From the NCBI GenBank assembly GCA_040386935.1, contig JAZKEQ010000006.1, positions 71,564-135,563 of the forward strand: a DNA stretch of 64,000 bases, given 5' to 3'. Below the pieces are notes generated by a model that worked only from the letters and a program-made list of their open reading frames with translations, was not told the DNA's origin and did not search any database. Shown here one piece after another: positions 17,234-25,957 of this stretch. The position numbers and the translations under genes are program-made. The stretch comes from JABMMZ01 sp040386935. Lineage in GTDB: Bacteria > Bacteroidota > Bacteroidia > NS11-12g > UBA955. Position 1 is the stretch's first letter. Each line of letters starts with the position of its first letter.

Positions 17234-18009
17234 TATTGTATACCGGCTAAATTCTTTTTTATCTTCATCATTAATTTATCAGGTGTTATTCTTGGTAAAT
17301 TGCTCAGTAGCCAATTCATAAAACCGACAATTGTTTTGCCTTTGCCATACAAAAATAATTGAACACCGGCTTTTGCTACAACAGCCGAAGGCATTGGTTT
17401 GTTTGCACGCATAGCCTTGGTTTTGCGCATTGCTGTGGTGTGGAAGGGTGTTTCTACCGTACCCGGACAAAGGGCAGTAACTATGACTCCTGTGCCCTGT
17501 AATTCGGCCGCCACTGTTTCTGTAAATGCCAACACAAAACTTTTAGTGGCTGAATACACCGCATAGTATGGAAAGGGTAGAAATGACAGCAATGAGGCTA
17601 CATTCATGATGCGCCCCTTTCCGGCTTTTACCATATCGGCTGCCAGCAACTTTGTAAGGCCTACCAATGTGGTAATATTTACAGCTATCATGGCTTCAAT
17701 TGTACTTAAGGGCATATTTACAAAATGGCCATAATCACCAAACCCGGCATTGTTGATTAAGCCTGTTACTTTGAAATTGTGTGTCTTTAATTCATTGTAT
17801 AAATCCTGTGCTGAATTGGGTTCTGCTAAATCATACAGCATATACACGACATCTATGTTGTATTGGTCTATCAATTGTTTTTGCAGTATTTCTAACTTGT
17901 CTTTGCTGCGGGCCACTAAAATTAAATGGTGTTTTTTGGCTGCTAATTGTTGGGCAAGTTCATAGCCTATGCCGGAACTGGCGCCAGTTATTAAAGTAAA
18001 TTCTTTCAT
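17233..18009 (-). CDS. Short-chain dehydrogenase/reductase
   Basis: 258 residues from ATG 18009 (MKEFTLITGASSGIG). Earlier in-frame codons to 18177 run into the neighbouring gene and are rejected. Classical SDR features are all present: cofactor loop TGASSGIG (8-15), NNAG (86-89), and catalytic Tyr152 and Lys156 in YAVYSATK. R33-S-K after the second strand favours NADP(H). It resembles DltE/YqjQ-type SDRs of unknown substrate. The stop overlaps the start of the membrane gene, and the SRPBCC gene lies 11 bases upstream. Confidence 0.88.
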   Translation of the reverse strand: MKEFTLITGASSGIGYELAQQLAAKKHHLILVARSKDKLEILQKQLIDQYNIDVVYMLYDLAEPNSAQDLYNELKTHNFKVTGLINNAGFGDYGHFVNMPLSTIEAMIAVNITTLVGLTKLLAADMVKAGKGRIMNVASLLSFLPFPYYAVYSATKSFVLAFTETVAAELQGTGVIVTALCPGTVETPFHTTAMRKTKAMRANKPMPSAVVAKAGVQLFLYGKGKTIVGFMNWLLSNLPRITPDKLMMKIKKNLAGIQ

Positions 18010-18020
18010 GGGGAGTAGTT

Positions 18021-18557
18021 TTAGTGTTCTGATTTTGTTTTCAATTCTTGAAGCCATAGCGCATGCAATCGCTCCAATTTTTTCCCTTGAAAAGTTTTTT
18101 CGAAAAATGTTAACCAACCATTTTGCAATTCTTCTGTGATCACTCTGCAGCCGTTTGCAGTAGGTACAATCCACCATACATGATAGCCTCTTATACTGGG
18201 CTTTTTGCTTTCCCAGGCCAGTAGTCGGTAGGGGTCAAATTGTAGAATGGTAGATTGAAATTTTAATCCCATAGTTTTCCAATTGAAAACAGCATTGGCC
18301 TGCAATAAAGTATCGGTAGGTGGTGATAAGGTAACTTTTTGGGCCCCTTTGTACCATTGTGGCCACTTTAATGCATCAATGAGATGGCCCCAAACAGTAG
18401 CTGGAGTCGCCTTGATTTCAATTTCATTGTGTACAAAAAATTGACTGATTGATGGATGGTACTCAGTGGGCCACTGAATGGAGTCTGTGCTATTTTGACC
18501 CGATAAGCAGGACATCGAGATAGCTGCATACGCTAAAATAATAAATAACCTTGTCAT
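18021..18557 (-). CDS. Secreted SRPBCC (START-like) domain protein
   Basis: 178 residues from ATG 18557 (MTRLFIILAYAAISMSC). The signal peptide has a lipobox-like SMSC, so it is probably a lipoprotein. The rest is a polyketide-cyclase/START-like fold: HNEIEIKATPATVWGHLID, WPQWYKGAQKV, and the C-terminal helix GKKLERLHALWLQELK. These domains bind hydrophobic ligands. An exported version next to an SDR suggests processing of a lipid-like compound, which is a guess. First gene of the operon reading toward 15782. Confidence 0.72.
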   Translation of the reverse strand: MTRLFIILAYAAISMSCLSGQNSTDSIQWPTEYHPSISQFFVHNEIEIKATPATVWGHLIDALKWPQWYKGAQKVTLSPPTDTLLQANAVFNWKTMGLKFQSTILQFDPYRLLAWESKKPSIRGYHVWWIVPTANGCRVITEELQNGWLTFFEKTFQGKKLERLHALWLQELKTKSEH

Positions 18558-18640
18558 TGTAATTTGTTTTAAATTATAATGCAAAGGTCTAATGACCAAT
18601 GGTGTGGAAACGATAACAAATGTTTAGATTTTTACATGGG

Positions 18641-19204
18641 TCAGCTTTTTTTAAGGCGACTTAAGTGAATAGGTGTAATGCCTAAATAAGATGCAATCAT
18701 GTGCTGAGGTACCCGATTGTGAATATTGGGAAATACTTCTGTAATACTGTCGTATCGCTCTTTGGGTGTTCTTACGTATCTGTTTTTGATGCGGTCGTCT
18801 TGGTAGATAAAATAATATTCAGCTATCAGTCGTCCCATTTTTTGCCCTTCGGTTAAATGTGTGTAACCCCATTCTATGGCTGAGCGTGGCAATACAACGA
18901 CCTCTGTATCTTCTAACGCCTGCAGGCTGTAAAATGAGGGTTGTTGTTGAATAAAGTTTGAATAATCTGCAATGAACTGATTCTCGAGCGCAAAGTGGAT
19001 GGTGTGTTCTGTGCCCTCGTGGTCGGTTATTAAAACACGTATAAGGCCGCGATTGATGAAGTATATATTGTTGGGAATTGCATCGGGTGCACTTATTATG
19101 GTCTGTCGCTTAAAAGTTTTGGTAATGGTTTGATCTAAGAAGTTTTTGAGTTCATCTTCTGAAACGTTAATCATCTGTTTCATTACCCTTCTAATTTGGT
19201 CCAT
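18641..19204 (-). CDS. Crp/Fnr-family transcriptional regulator
   Basis: 187 residues. The N-terminal cyclic-nucleotide-binding-type beta barrel covers ~20-125 (NNIYFINRGLIRVLI, EHTIHFALENQFIADY), followed by a long dimer helix and a C-terminal winged helix ending VPQHMIASYLGITPIHLSRL. This Bacteroidota subgroup usually lacks the cAMP-binding arginine and its ligand is unknown. It lies 83 bases upstream of the SRPBCC-SDR operon in the same orientation, so it probably regulates it. Confidence 0.85.
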   Translation of the reverse strand: MDQIRRVMKQMINVSEDELKNFLDQTITKTFKRQTIISAPDAIPNNIYFINRGLIRVLITDHEGTEHTIHFALENQFIADYSNFIQQQPSFYSLQALEDTEVVVLPRSAIEWGYTHLTEGQKMGRLIAEYYFIYQDDRIKNRYVRTPKERYDSITEVFPNIHNRVPQHMIASYLGITPIHLSRLKKS

Positions 19205-19305
19205 TTATTTATAGTAGTGTTGGGTTATTATATCGCAACACTATAATTAACATTTGCCAATTTGTTTTTGTTTTATTGGTGCCGATTGCTAACTCCCTGC
19301 CATAA

Positions 19306-19333
19306 AAAGTCGGAACATTGCTGCCCCGACTTT
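19306..19333 (-). terminator. Rho-independent terminator of the 19355-20139 unit
   Basis: Stem AAAGTCGG/CCGACTTT around a 12-base loop. On the minus strand it follows the stop at 19355 and leads into a T run. Confidence 0.65.
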
Positions 19334-19354
19334 AATTCGAATTAAATTTTTTAA

Positions 19355-19771
19355 TTAGTTGATAATCCTTTTGTCTTTGGCTACAAATTTTGCAAAGGCT
19401 AACAATGCACCTGTTACCATAATGTTTCTGAAAAAATTAACCATTTCTAATTCTTTCTCTCTTGCTATATCAGCCGTCATGTTTTCTGTGCCCAATTCGA
19501 ACCCCATTGCTCTTGGTAAGTGAACCAATACAGCCATTAATATTACATACAATGCCATTAGGGTGTAGGCGAGTTTATCATATTTGCCAATAACTGCACT
19601 GATAATAAATAATAGGATGCATACCAAAGTGAAGTAGTTCCAAAAGTAGGGCAGTGGCAAATAATCAGGTACGAATGAAGCGCCAACTTCGGGTTTGCCA
19701 AGATGCAAGCCCACATACAGTAAAAATGAAAGTGGAAAAATATATTTCCCTGAATTTAAGAGTTTGTCCAT
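19355..19771 (-). CDS. DoxX-like small membrane protein
   Basis: 138 residues with four membrane helices (~12-26, 44-61, 67-85 and 111-127), a DoxX/DoxD-like layout, with LVHLPRAMGFELG between helices three and four. DoxX-like proteins are quinone-linked or of unknown function. It lies 12 bases after the YCII gene, so the pair forms one unit ending at the hairpin at 19306. Confidence 0.62.
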   Translation of the reverse strand: MDKLLNSGKYIFPLSFLLYVGLHLGKPEVGASFVPDYLPLPYFWNYFTLVCILLFIISAVIGKYDKLAYTLMALYVILMAVLVHLPRAMGFELGTENMTADIAREKELEMVNFFRNIMVTGALLAFAKFVAKDKRIIN

Positions 19772-19782
19772 GTTCTGAGTGG

Positions 19783-20139
19783 TTAATTGGTTGGGAATGG
19801 AACCAGTGGTCGAATTTCAACCGAACTGTTGGGGTATTTTAGAATAGGGCAGGTTTTGCTCCATTCTTTAACTTCCTCAATATTGTCGGATTTACAGATT
19901 AAAAAACCCGAAACCAATACGGTGTCTGATTCTTTGTGCGGCCCCGCTGCCCCACCGGTGGCGGTAACAATTGATGCATCATCATATTGAATGGGGGCTG
20001 TATGCACTAATTTGCCTTGCATGGCGATATGGCCTATCCACGATTGCCACTTGGGCATATCGTTCGCCATATCTTCTGTTGTTGCTAAGTAGCCATTTTC
20101 GGCACTTGCATTGCGAAATAATAATAAATACTCTGTCAT
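19783..20139 (-). CDS. YCII-related domain protein
   Basis: 118 residues from ATG 20139 (MTEYLLLFRNASAENGY). It has the DGPF/YCII fold: WQSWIGHIAMQGKLVH, the glycine-rich AGGAAGPHKESDTV-like loop, a final strand VSGFLICKSDNIEEVKEW and C-terminal VEIRPLVPFP. YCII-like proteins are small dimers with a His-Asp pair proposed to be catalytic. They are often encoded with sigma-70-like or Crp-like regulators, and here a Crp-like regulator lies directly upstream. Confidence 0.8.
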   Translation of the reverse strand: MTEYLLLFRNASAENGYLATTEDMANDMPKWQSWIGHIAMQGKLVHTAPIQYDDASIVTATGGAAGPHKESDTVLVSGFLICKSDNIEEVKEWSKTCPILKYPNSSVEIRPLVPFPTN

Positions 20140-20217
20140 TTTTTTAATGTTTAATTGTGAATAATGGAACAAAATTCAGCAATTAAAATACCTTGAACGA
20201 TGACAAAAGTCTATGTT

Positions 20218-20787
20218 TTATAGTTGCGCTTTTAATCGGCTATAAACATCTTTGTTGATGCCTAAATAGGAAGCTATCAATTTGCTTGAAAGTCTTGTCA
20301 TCAACATTGGGCGATAATTCATCAGCCATTTTATTCTTTCTAATGCCGATAGAGAAACGAAAGTATTGATGCGGTAAACCGAGTTGGCATAAGATGCTTC
20401 AAGGATTTGTTTATACACCTTATCAAACTGCGGTACGGATTGCATTAAGGATTGAAATGAATTTCTGTCAATTGCAAATAGTTCACAGGGCTCCACTGTT
20501 CTTATGTTTTCTGTTGCAGGAGTTCCATTGCCAAAACTCAATAATTCAGAACACCAATTGTCTTCAGTAACAATATCTCTTGTAGTTTCATTTAAATCGC
20601 TATCGTAACTATAGACCTGTAGGCACCCTTTGGCTATAAAGTAAACATATCGGCAGGCATCTCCCTGTTGTAAAAGTTGCTCATTACGCTTAGTGGTTAT
20701 ATGTTTAAATTTTGATAGTACAGTGTCAAGGTTGTCGATGTCGTTGCCAAGTCTGTTTATTATATGATTTTTTAAAATGTCTATCAT
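20218..20787 (-). CDS. Crp/Fnr-family transcriptional regulator
   Basis: 189 residues. Cyclic-nucleotide-type barrel at ~20-120 (LLQQGDACRYVYFIAKGCLQ, ENIRTVEPCELFAIDR), dimer helix, then a C-terminal winged helix ending SSKLIASYLGINKDVYSRL. It is a paralogue of the regulator at 18641; both end in the same IASYLGI recognition-helix block. It precedes the YCII and DoxX-like genes by 78 bases and probably controls them. Confidence 0.85.
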   Translation of the reverse strand: MIDILKNHIINRLGNDIDNLDTVLSKFKHITTKRNEQLLQQGDACRYVYFIAKGCLQVYSYDSDLNETTRDIVTEDNWCSELLSFGNGTPATENIRTVEPCELFAIDRNSFQSLMQSVPQFDKVYKQILEASYANSVYRINTFVSLSALERIKWLMNYRPMLMTRLSSKLIASYLGINKDVYSRLKAQL

Positions 20788-20798
20788 ATGGTGTCTGA

Positions 20799-20864
20799 TT
20801 TTTATTGCTATTGTTGCTGATTAGCGAATGTGCCAGGAGTTATGAAAGCAATAATGGCGAAATA
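20799..20864. repeat. Palindromic element copy G (short, degenerate)
   Basis: Left end TTTTATTGCTATTGTTGCTG and right end GAAAGCAATAATGGCGAAA, without core. It resembles F1 and lies immediately upstream of the Crp-like gene start. Confidence 0.5.
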
Positions 20865-20939
20865 GTTAAGTTACCACTAAGCCGTTTACAGGGCAAATTA
20901 ACTAAGCGGTATGAATAGTCAACTCTGCCTTGCTGTTTT

Positions 20940-22343
20940 CTATTCCCGTACAAATTTTCTGGTTATTGTTGTCATGGAATCTAGGTCTTGCAATTTTAGT
21001 AGATAAAAACCTGCCGGTAAATCAGAAACATTAAGTGTATGGCTGTTCTTATTTTGTAATACCAACTGTCCGAAAATGTCAAATACTGTTACTTCATAGT
21101 TTGTAATAGTTGAGCTTATATTGAGGGTATTGGTGGTGGGATTAGGGAAAATATTGATTGAATTATCAAGGTTCATTTCGGAAAGACTTGAAGTGTTATT
21201 CGTCAAAAAGTTGTAAATATCCCTTTGAAGAAACTCTTGACCAATTTTCATATAGTTGCCGGCCGAACACATGTAAATATCTAAGCTAGGAATGTAACAC
21301 AGCATAGCACCATAGCCAAAAGCTGTTCCGGTATGTCCATAACCATATATTGGTCCGTTATTATAACTTTTAAATTGTATGATACCGTGACCATAAGCAC
21401 CCATGTCGCCTGTATTCGTTACTACGGTTTTCATGGTGTCAAGCCATTTTGAATTGATGAGTTGCCCTGTAAATAGGGCTTTGTGAAATTTAATTAAGTC
21501 GGCTGTATTAGACCAAATGTCAGCAGCGCCATAGCCCCATGAATTACTGGCTTCGGTAAAGTCGTATAACGAGTCGGGTTCTAGCCCGCCATTTTCAGCA
21601 TTAACACCGCCTACAGGATAGAACGAGCCTTTCAAATAGCCCCGCATAAAACTGCCGGTAGGAGTGGTGTTAAAATCGGTATTTGTAAGTTGGAGTGGTG
21701 AAATGATGCTGTCGGTAATAAAGTTTTGATAGGTGGTTCCTGATACTGATTTAATTATTTCAGCCAATAAATAAAAGTTGGCATTGCTATAATAATAGTT
21801 GCCTACGCCCTGAGGATTAGCATAACTCCAAAGCCAAAGTGAGTCAAGCGGAATATCATCATATCGCTTCATGTATATCCAATAGTTTAGCCGACCTTGA
21901 AAATCGCTTTGTGGATCAGTGATTCCGGAGGTGTGACTGAGTAAATGCTTAACTTTTATTTTTTGATAATTGTCGAACCCCTGCACTACGGAAAGTGGTA
22001 GGTAGGTGCTAATTGGCGCATTAAAACTTACCTGTCCGTTTTGAATGAGTTTGAAAATAGCCACAGTAGTGAACATTTTGGTAATACTGGCAACTTTAAA
22101 TTTTTTGTCAGCCAGCATCGTTATTGCGGGCTTTATAGATGCAAGTCCTGCAGAATTTTCATAAACCCAGGCTCCGGGCTTTTCTATGCGTATTACATGG
22201 CCGGGTACAAATCCTTGAAATTGGGTAACATGGGTTTGAAATAATCCATCAATACCACTTTTGATATTTGCCGGTGGTGTTTGACCAAAAGCCCAACTTG
22301 AGATTGTAATGGTAAGTATTGTGAGTATGGTAGAGCCTTTCAT
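20940..22343 (-). CDS. Secreted serine hydrolase (beta-lactamase/CubicO class C) with T9SS sorting domain
   Basis: 467 residues. Signal peptide to about residue 20 (WAFGQ). The penicillin-binding-like domain has SITK (86-89, nucleophile Ser86), YSN (185-187) and a GHTG motif near residue 346. The last ~80 residues are a type IX secretion C-terminal domain: NIFPNPTTNTLNI, then LPAGFYLLKL and a basic end. It would be exported across the outer membrane and released or surface-anchored. The class acts as esterases or peptidases more often than as antibiotic-degrading lactamases. The promoter box in element H lies ~75 bases upstream. Confidence 0.88.
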   Translation of the reverse strand: MKGSTILTILTITISSWAFGQTPPANIKSGIDGLFQTHVTQFQGFVPGHVIRIEKPGAWVYENSAGLASIKPAITMLADKKFKVASITKMFTTVAIFKLIQNGQVSFNAPISTYLPLSVVQGFDNYQKIKVKHLLSHTSGITDPQSDFQGRLNYWIYMKRYDDIPLDSLWLWSYANPQGVGNYYYSNANFYLLAEIIKSVSGTTYQNFITDSIISPLQLTNTDFNTTPTGSFMRGYLKGSFYPVGGVNAENGGLEPDSLYDFTEASNSWGYGAADIWSNTADLIKFHKALFTGQLINSKWLDTMKTVVTNTGDMGAYGHGIIQFKSYNNGPIYGYGHTGTAFGYGAMLCYIPSLDIYMCSAGNYMKIGQEFLQRDIYNFLTNNTSSLSEMNLDNSINIFPNPTTNTLNISSTITNYEVTVFDIFGQLVLQNKNSHTLNVSDLPAGFYLLKLQDLDSMTTITRKFVRE

Positions 22344-22383
22344 TTCTTTTTTTAATTAAACAATTTCAATTTGTTTTTGTTTA

Positions 22384-22509
22384 TGGCTGTCTTTTTTTAA
22401 AATGCATTTATACTACCCCAAACGTAAGCATTTATTTGTACTGCTATGTTGCTTGTACTGTATGGGTAGGGGTGGTTGTTCCCGAAGGTTAGGGGCCAAC
22501 AATGGCGGA
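22384..22509. repeat. Palindromic element copy H
   Basis: Core CCCCAAACGTAAGCATTTAT and ACTGTATGGGTAGGG, right end TTGTTCCCGAAGGTTAGGGG then CCAACAATGGCGGA. The left end is degraded to GGCTGTCTTTTT. Minus-strand -7 box TACGTTTG at 22426-22419. The right end abuts the stop of the VOC gene. Confidence 0.82.
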
Positions 22510-22510
22510 T

Positions 22511-22906
22511 TTACGAAGTTGGCAATTGTGTGCCAATTGACCACATGTTGCCTGCAAAGTCTTTAAATGTGGCACGTCTGTCAGGGTCGCCTTCGCGTTG
22601 TTTGGGTTGTTCAATTATTTCACAACCGGCTTTGATAGCTTTGTCAAATATTTCATCAACATTGGTAACATACACATGCATTACCAAAGGAACTGGAGGA
22701 AATTTGTCGGAAGAATTTCCCAGCATAATAACAGAATCGTCTATTTGTATTTCAGCATGCATAATAGTGCCATCCGGCATATCATACCGTCTCAATTCTT
22801 TTGCATCAAAGATGGTTTGCATCAAAGCAATGAATTTTTCAGCACCATCTACTATAAAGTATGGTGAAACTGAATTGTAATTGGTTGGCTTAAAGTCTTT
22901 ATTCAT
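22511..22906 (-). CDS. VOC-superfamily (glyoxalase/PhnB-like) protein
   Basis: 131 residues in two beta-alpha-beta-beta-beta modules: SPYFIVDGAEKFIALMQTIF, MHAEIQIDDSVIMLGN, VMHVYVTNVDEIFDKAIKAG and a final FKDFAGNMWSIGT. His51-like and C-terminal positions fit the metal-binding or ligand-binding ends of VOC proteins, but the C-terminal residue is not the usual Glu, so catalysis is uncertain. Often called glyoxalase or bleomycin-resistance-like; the ligand is unknown. Its start is 74 bases left of the -7 box in element I. Confidence 0.85.
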   Translation of the reverse strand: MNKDFKPTNYNSVSPYFIVDGAEKFIALMQTIFDAKELRRYDMPDGTIMHAEIQIDDSVIMLGNSSDKFPPVPLVMHVYVTNVDEIFDKAIKAGCEIIEQPKQREGDPDRRATFKDFAGNMWSIGTQLPTS

Positions 22907-22935
22907 ATTTTTAGGGTTACTTGTTTGTTGTTTAT

Positions 22936-23048
22936 GTTTGCTGTTGGATCCGAAACTTCGGGAACAGCTTACACTACTCCAAACTTAAGTATTTATTTTT
23001 CAATTTTGTGTTATTGTTGCCGAAGGTATGTGACCAACAATGGCGGAA
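22936..23048. repeat. Palindromic element copy I
   Basis: Left end GCTGTTGGATCCGAAACTTC then GGGAACAGC, core CTCCAAACTTAAGTATTTAT, right end TTGTTGCCGAAGGTATGTGA then CCAACAATGGCGGAA. The ACCGTATGGGTAGGG block is missing, as in copy E. Minus-strand -7 box TAAGTTTG at 22987-22980. Confidence 0.88.
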
Positions 23049-23077
23049 TAAATACTGCTATAATATAGTGGCCCTAT

Positions 23078-23848
23078 TCATCTTTGTGGCTGGTTTGCTT
23101 TTATAGGTTTCGTGAACTTTATTCGATCTCCTGTCCAGGGTGTTAAATTACCTGAACTATCCATAAATGAAAACTCAACTTCATAATTGTCACTGTCGTC
23201 AAAGTCAAATGCACCAGAACACATCCCATGTCCAACACATACATTGTCACCACCTATAGAAATGTAGTAAGTTGTTTCCAGTCCGGTTTTTAAATTTTTT
23301 ACCGTTGTCTTTACAATTAGGTCTGAACTGTCTGTTGCGGGATTACTAAATACAACGTGAATTGAAGGGCCGCAACCGTAATGGATAAGTGTCTTTTTTA
23401 ATTCTTTTGGAATGCCGGTAAGTATTGGCTTTATGGTATCCCTTCCGGCAACAACTGTATATGTCACCGGCTCATATTTCTGAGTTATTTTATTATACTT
23501 ATCAAAACTTTCATATTCCGGCAAACTGTCAATATGCATTGTGTATTCAAGTCCTACTTCCAATTCTTTTTCGGGTTTTAAAACTGCTTGTGTTAAATAA
23601 AATTGTCCAACACAAATTTCGATTACATTCAATTTAATTTTCTTGTTCCCGTTTTTAAGATAAATATTGTTTTTTTTATTAAGGTTTAAAATTATGCCCT
23701 GACTTTCAGCATAGCCGTCAAGAATAAAAATTGAATTTTGTTTGATTGTTGGTCCACTTGGGAAAATCCAAAGTCCTGTTCCCCTACAATCAGCAAGTAA
23801 GGAAACAGACCAAAATAGTCCGATTAATATTGTAAGTAGATGTTTCAT
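23078..23848 (-). CDS. Secreted protein, unknown function
   Basis: 256 residues with a signal peptide cleaved near LLADC. The mature protein begins CRGTGLWIFPSG and appears to hold two Ig-like or fibronectin-like beta domains (FILDGYAESQGIILNL; IHVVFSNPATDSSDLIVK). Paired cysteines (EICVGQF, HYGCGPS, VCVGHGMCSG) suggest disulphides. No family recognised. A TATATTGC box occurs 87 bases upstream (23942-23935), but with CCA instead of CAA on the complementary side of the -33 position. Confidence 0.58.
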   Translation of the reverse strand: MKHLLTILIGLFWSVSLLADCRGTGLWIFPSGPTIKQNSIFILDGYAESQGIILNLNKKNNIYLKNGNKKIKLNVIEICVGQFYLTQAVLKPEKELEVGLEYTMHIDSLPEYESFDKYNKITQKYEPVTYTVVAGRDTIKPILTGIPKELKKTLIHYGCGPSIHVVFSNPATDSSDLIVKTTVKNLKTGLETTYYISIGGDNVCVGHGMCSGAFDFDDSDNYEVEFSFMDSSGNLTPWTGDRIKFTKPIKANQPQR

Positions 23849-24026
23849 GATGTGTGCATTGTGATATTAACTATCGAGTGTTTCTCCAACTTGGAAAGAA
23901 TTACGAAGGTTTTTTATTTTACTTATTCTACTATGCAATATACCAAAATTTTACAATAACTCCATTTTTATATAAGCCATATCACTCTCCCTATTACTTA
24001 TCTGCAGTTATGTGCAGCTCTTCTTA

Positions 24027-25187
24027 TCATTGTTTAATAACCTTAAATGTTTTTTGGTCAATGGTTATAAAGTAAATGCCATTTTCAAACTGTGAAAAAT
24101 CAATGCTTAAAGAGTTAGTATCTGATGATTTGCCTGTCAAAATAGTTTGTCCTTGCAATGTCTGAACAGTATACTTTTTATCAAATAAATTACCGGGGGA
24201 ATGAATATTGACGACCGAAAATGTGGGGTTTGGATAAATTGAAAAATCGCTGTTGGCTTTAATATCATTGATGCCTGAAGTAACTGCAGATGTGAGCATA
24301 TAGGTCCATACCGAATTGTTTATTGCGCTGAATTTAGTGGTTGTATTGTGATAAAGAAGTGCAATTCCGGGTGCTTGATTGGTATATAAACAATGTGACT
24401 TACTGTAAGGAGTGCTTGAAATATCTACATTGATGGTGTCGTATAAGGGGTAAATGCCAAGACCTTTAAGGTTCGTTAATTGTTTGTTAAATGCCACTAT
24501 TTCATCTGAAATATTGAGATAGGCAAAGTGCTTATTCATGGCAGTAATACCTGAAGTCCTTAACCAATTGGCAGCATTAGAATAATAGGTGCTGTAATCA
24601 TTGGGGCTTGAAAACATAAGCACTCTTTCTACATCATTGAATTTAGCAAAGTAACAAGCATGTCCACCCCCTTGCGAATGCCCGCCAACGGCTATTTTAG
24701 ACCAGTTGAGTGTAGTCGGGTTAATTAAATATTGATTCCAGTTTTGTGTAGGAAAGGTAGTGTTCAAATAATGGATCAACTTAAGGATTCTGGTATAGAT
24801 GCAATTCAAAGTATCAACCGTTACATCAGGACTTAATGGTGTGCCATAGCAAACTTCTTGTCTATATTTATTGAAAACCATGCTGTCAGTACTGTTGGCC
24901 AAGCTTGCAGCTGCTACTGAATTAGGATACGAAAGGTTGATGACGTCATAGCCAAGTTTTCCGGCAAAATTGCTAATGGTCTGGTAAGTTGAAGTATTGC
25001 TACCTGTTCCGCCAATAAATAGGAAGAGTTTATTAATAGTCGTGGTCGTATTTCTAACTACCATATTGCTGTCTTGAACGGCAGAATAACTAGTGTCTGT
25101 CTGAATAGGTTTTACATAGAATGTATTAATTTGTGAAAAGCAGGTGCTTGTGGTCGCAAATAAAATAATTGTAAAAATGGTTTTCAT
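24027..25187 (-). CDS. Secreted alpha/beta hydrolase with T9SS sorting domain
   Basis: 386 residues. Signal peptide to CFSQ (19). An alpha/beta-hydrolase core follows: oxyanion strand LFLFIGGTGSNTSTY (55-69), nucleophile elbow GGHSQGG (168-174, Ser171), an acid region NISDEIVAF and a probable catalytic His in KSHCLY. The final ~75 residues form a type IX sorting domain (IYPNPTFSVVNI, ENGIYFITI). It is probably a surface or secreted esterase. The promoter has TTG-N19-TATATTGC geometry at 25253-25282. Confidence 0.82.
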   Translation of the reverse strand: MKTIFTIILFATTSTCFSQINTFYVKPIQTDTSYSAVQDSNMVVRNTTTTINKLFLFIGGTGSNTSTYQTISNFAGKLGYDVINLSYPNSVAAASLANSTDSMVFNKYRQEVCYGTPLSPDVTVDTLNCIYTRILKLIHYLNTTFPTQNWNQYLINPTTLNWSKIAVGGHSQGGGHACYFAKFNDVERVLMFSSPNDYSTYYSNAANWLRTSGITAMNKHFAYLNISDEIVAFNKQLTNLKGLGIYPLYDTINVDISSTPYSKSHCLYTNQAPGIALLYHNTTTKFSAINNSVWTYMLTSAVTSGINDIKANSDFSIYPNPTFSVVNIHSPGNLFDKKYTVQTLQGQTILTGKSSDTNSLSIDFSQFENGIYFITIDQKTFKVIKQ

Positions 25188-25252
25188 TGAGTCGTTTTTT
25201 ATGCTTGGGCCTTACTTACATATAGTCATGTTTTTTCTTCCTATATCCTCAC

Positions 25253-25282
25253 GCAATATACCCAAAATCGCAATTATCCCAA
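25253..25282 (-). promoter_or_regulatory. Promoter of the 24027-25187 hydrolase gene
   Basis: Minus-strand TTG (25282-25280), 19 bases, TATATTGC (25260-25253). The intervening bases are nearly the same as in the SIR2-NACHT promoter (CCCAAAATC, ATTATCCCAATT on the plus strand). Confidence 0.6.
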
Positions 25283-25318
25283 TTCTCCTTCAAAAGATTA
25301 CCGGTATTAATCGGCTGT

Positions 25319-25957
25319 TTATTTCACTCTCACAAACGTTTCGTTGTCGCTAAAGCCGCCATTTTTGATGAATGCTTTGAACTGTTTTTTGGTGGGTGTA
25401 AACTGGTATTGTGAAACAGTGTCATGGGGTGTTTCGGTTATTTCTTTCAGATTGTCAATGTCTGTTGGTACAGCAATACTGCTTATTGTCAATTGCCCTT
25501 TTGATAATTCCATTTTTTTGACTTGCCAGCTCTCCACATTATAGCGGTTGTTAAGGAAATAATACCCCTTGAATTTTCTAACAACATTGTCATCATTCAT
25601 TTCAAACAGTGTTTCAATGTAATGAATGTGCGCGACTAAACTGTCGCCAACACGCTTTATTGGGGTCTTTTCATTTATTCTTACATCTATCAGGGTATCA
25701 CCCGAAATTCTGGAATTACTGTCCAATTGATTGGGATGCAGGGTGTAATCGTAGTCGTAAATCTTTTGAATAATGTTGTTGTCAATTGTAAGTGTTGAAT
25801 TATCCAGCAGACTTAGGTAGTGTCCCTGCAATCGCTTGGGAAATTCCGATAAATTATCAGTGTTTGCCGGTTGCGGCTCATTAAACGTAACCGGTGGTTG
25901 GCAGGCCATCAGGCTGATTAAAAAGACGACTACAGTTGTTAATTGAAGTTTTCTCAT
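25319..25957 (-). CDS. Lipoprotein, unknown function
   Basis: 212 residues from ATG 25957 (MRKLQLTTVVVFLISLMAC), lipobox LMAC with Cys19, then a Pro/Asn linker. The earlier codons up to 25996 would spoil the signal peptide. The mature part is mixed alpha/beta (LQGHYLSLLDNSTLTIDN, YYFLNNRYNVESWQVKKMEL). No family recognised. It has 500 bases of repeat-bearing intergenic DNA upstream. Confidence 0.6.
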   Translation of the reverse strand: MRKLQLTTVVVFLISLMACQPPVTFNEPQPANTDNLSEFPKRLQGHYLSLLDNSTLTIDNNIIQKIYDYDYTLHPNQLDSNSRISGDTLIDVRINEKTPIKRVGDSLVAHIHYIETLFEMNDDNVVRKFKGYYFLNNRYNVESWQVKKMELSKGQLTISSIAVPTDIDNLKEITETPHDTVSQYQFTPTKKQFKAFIKNGGFSDNETFVRVK

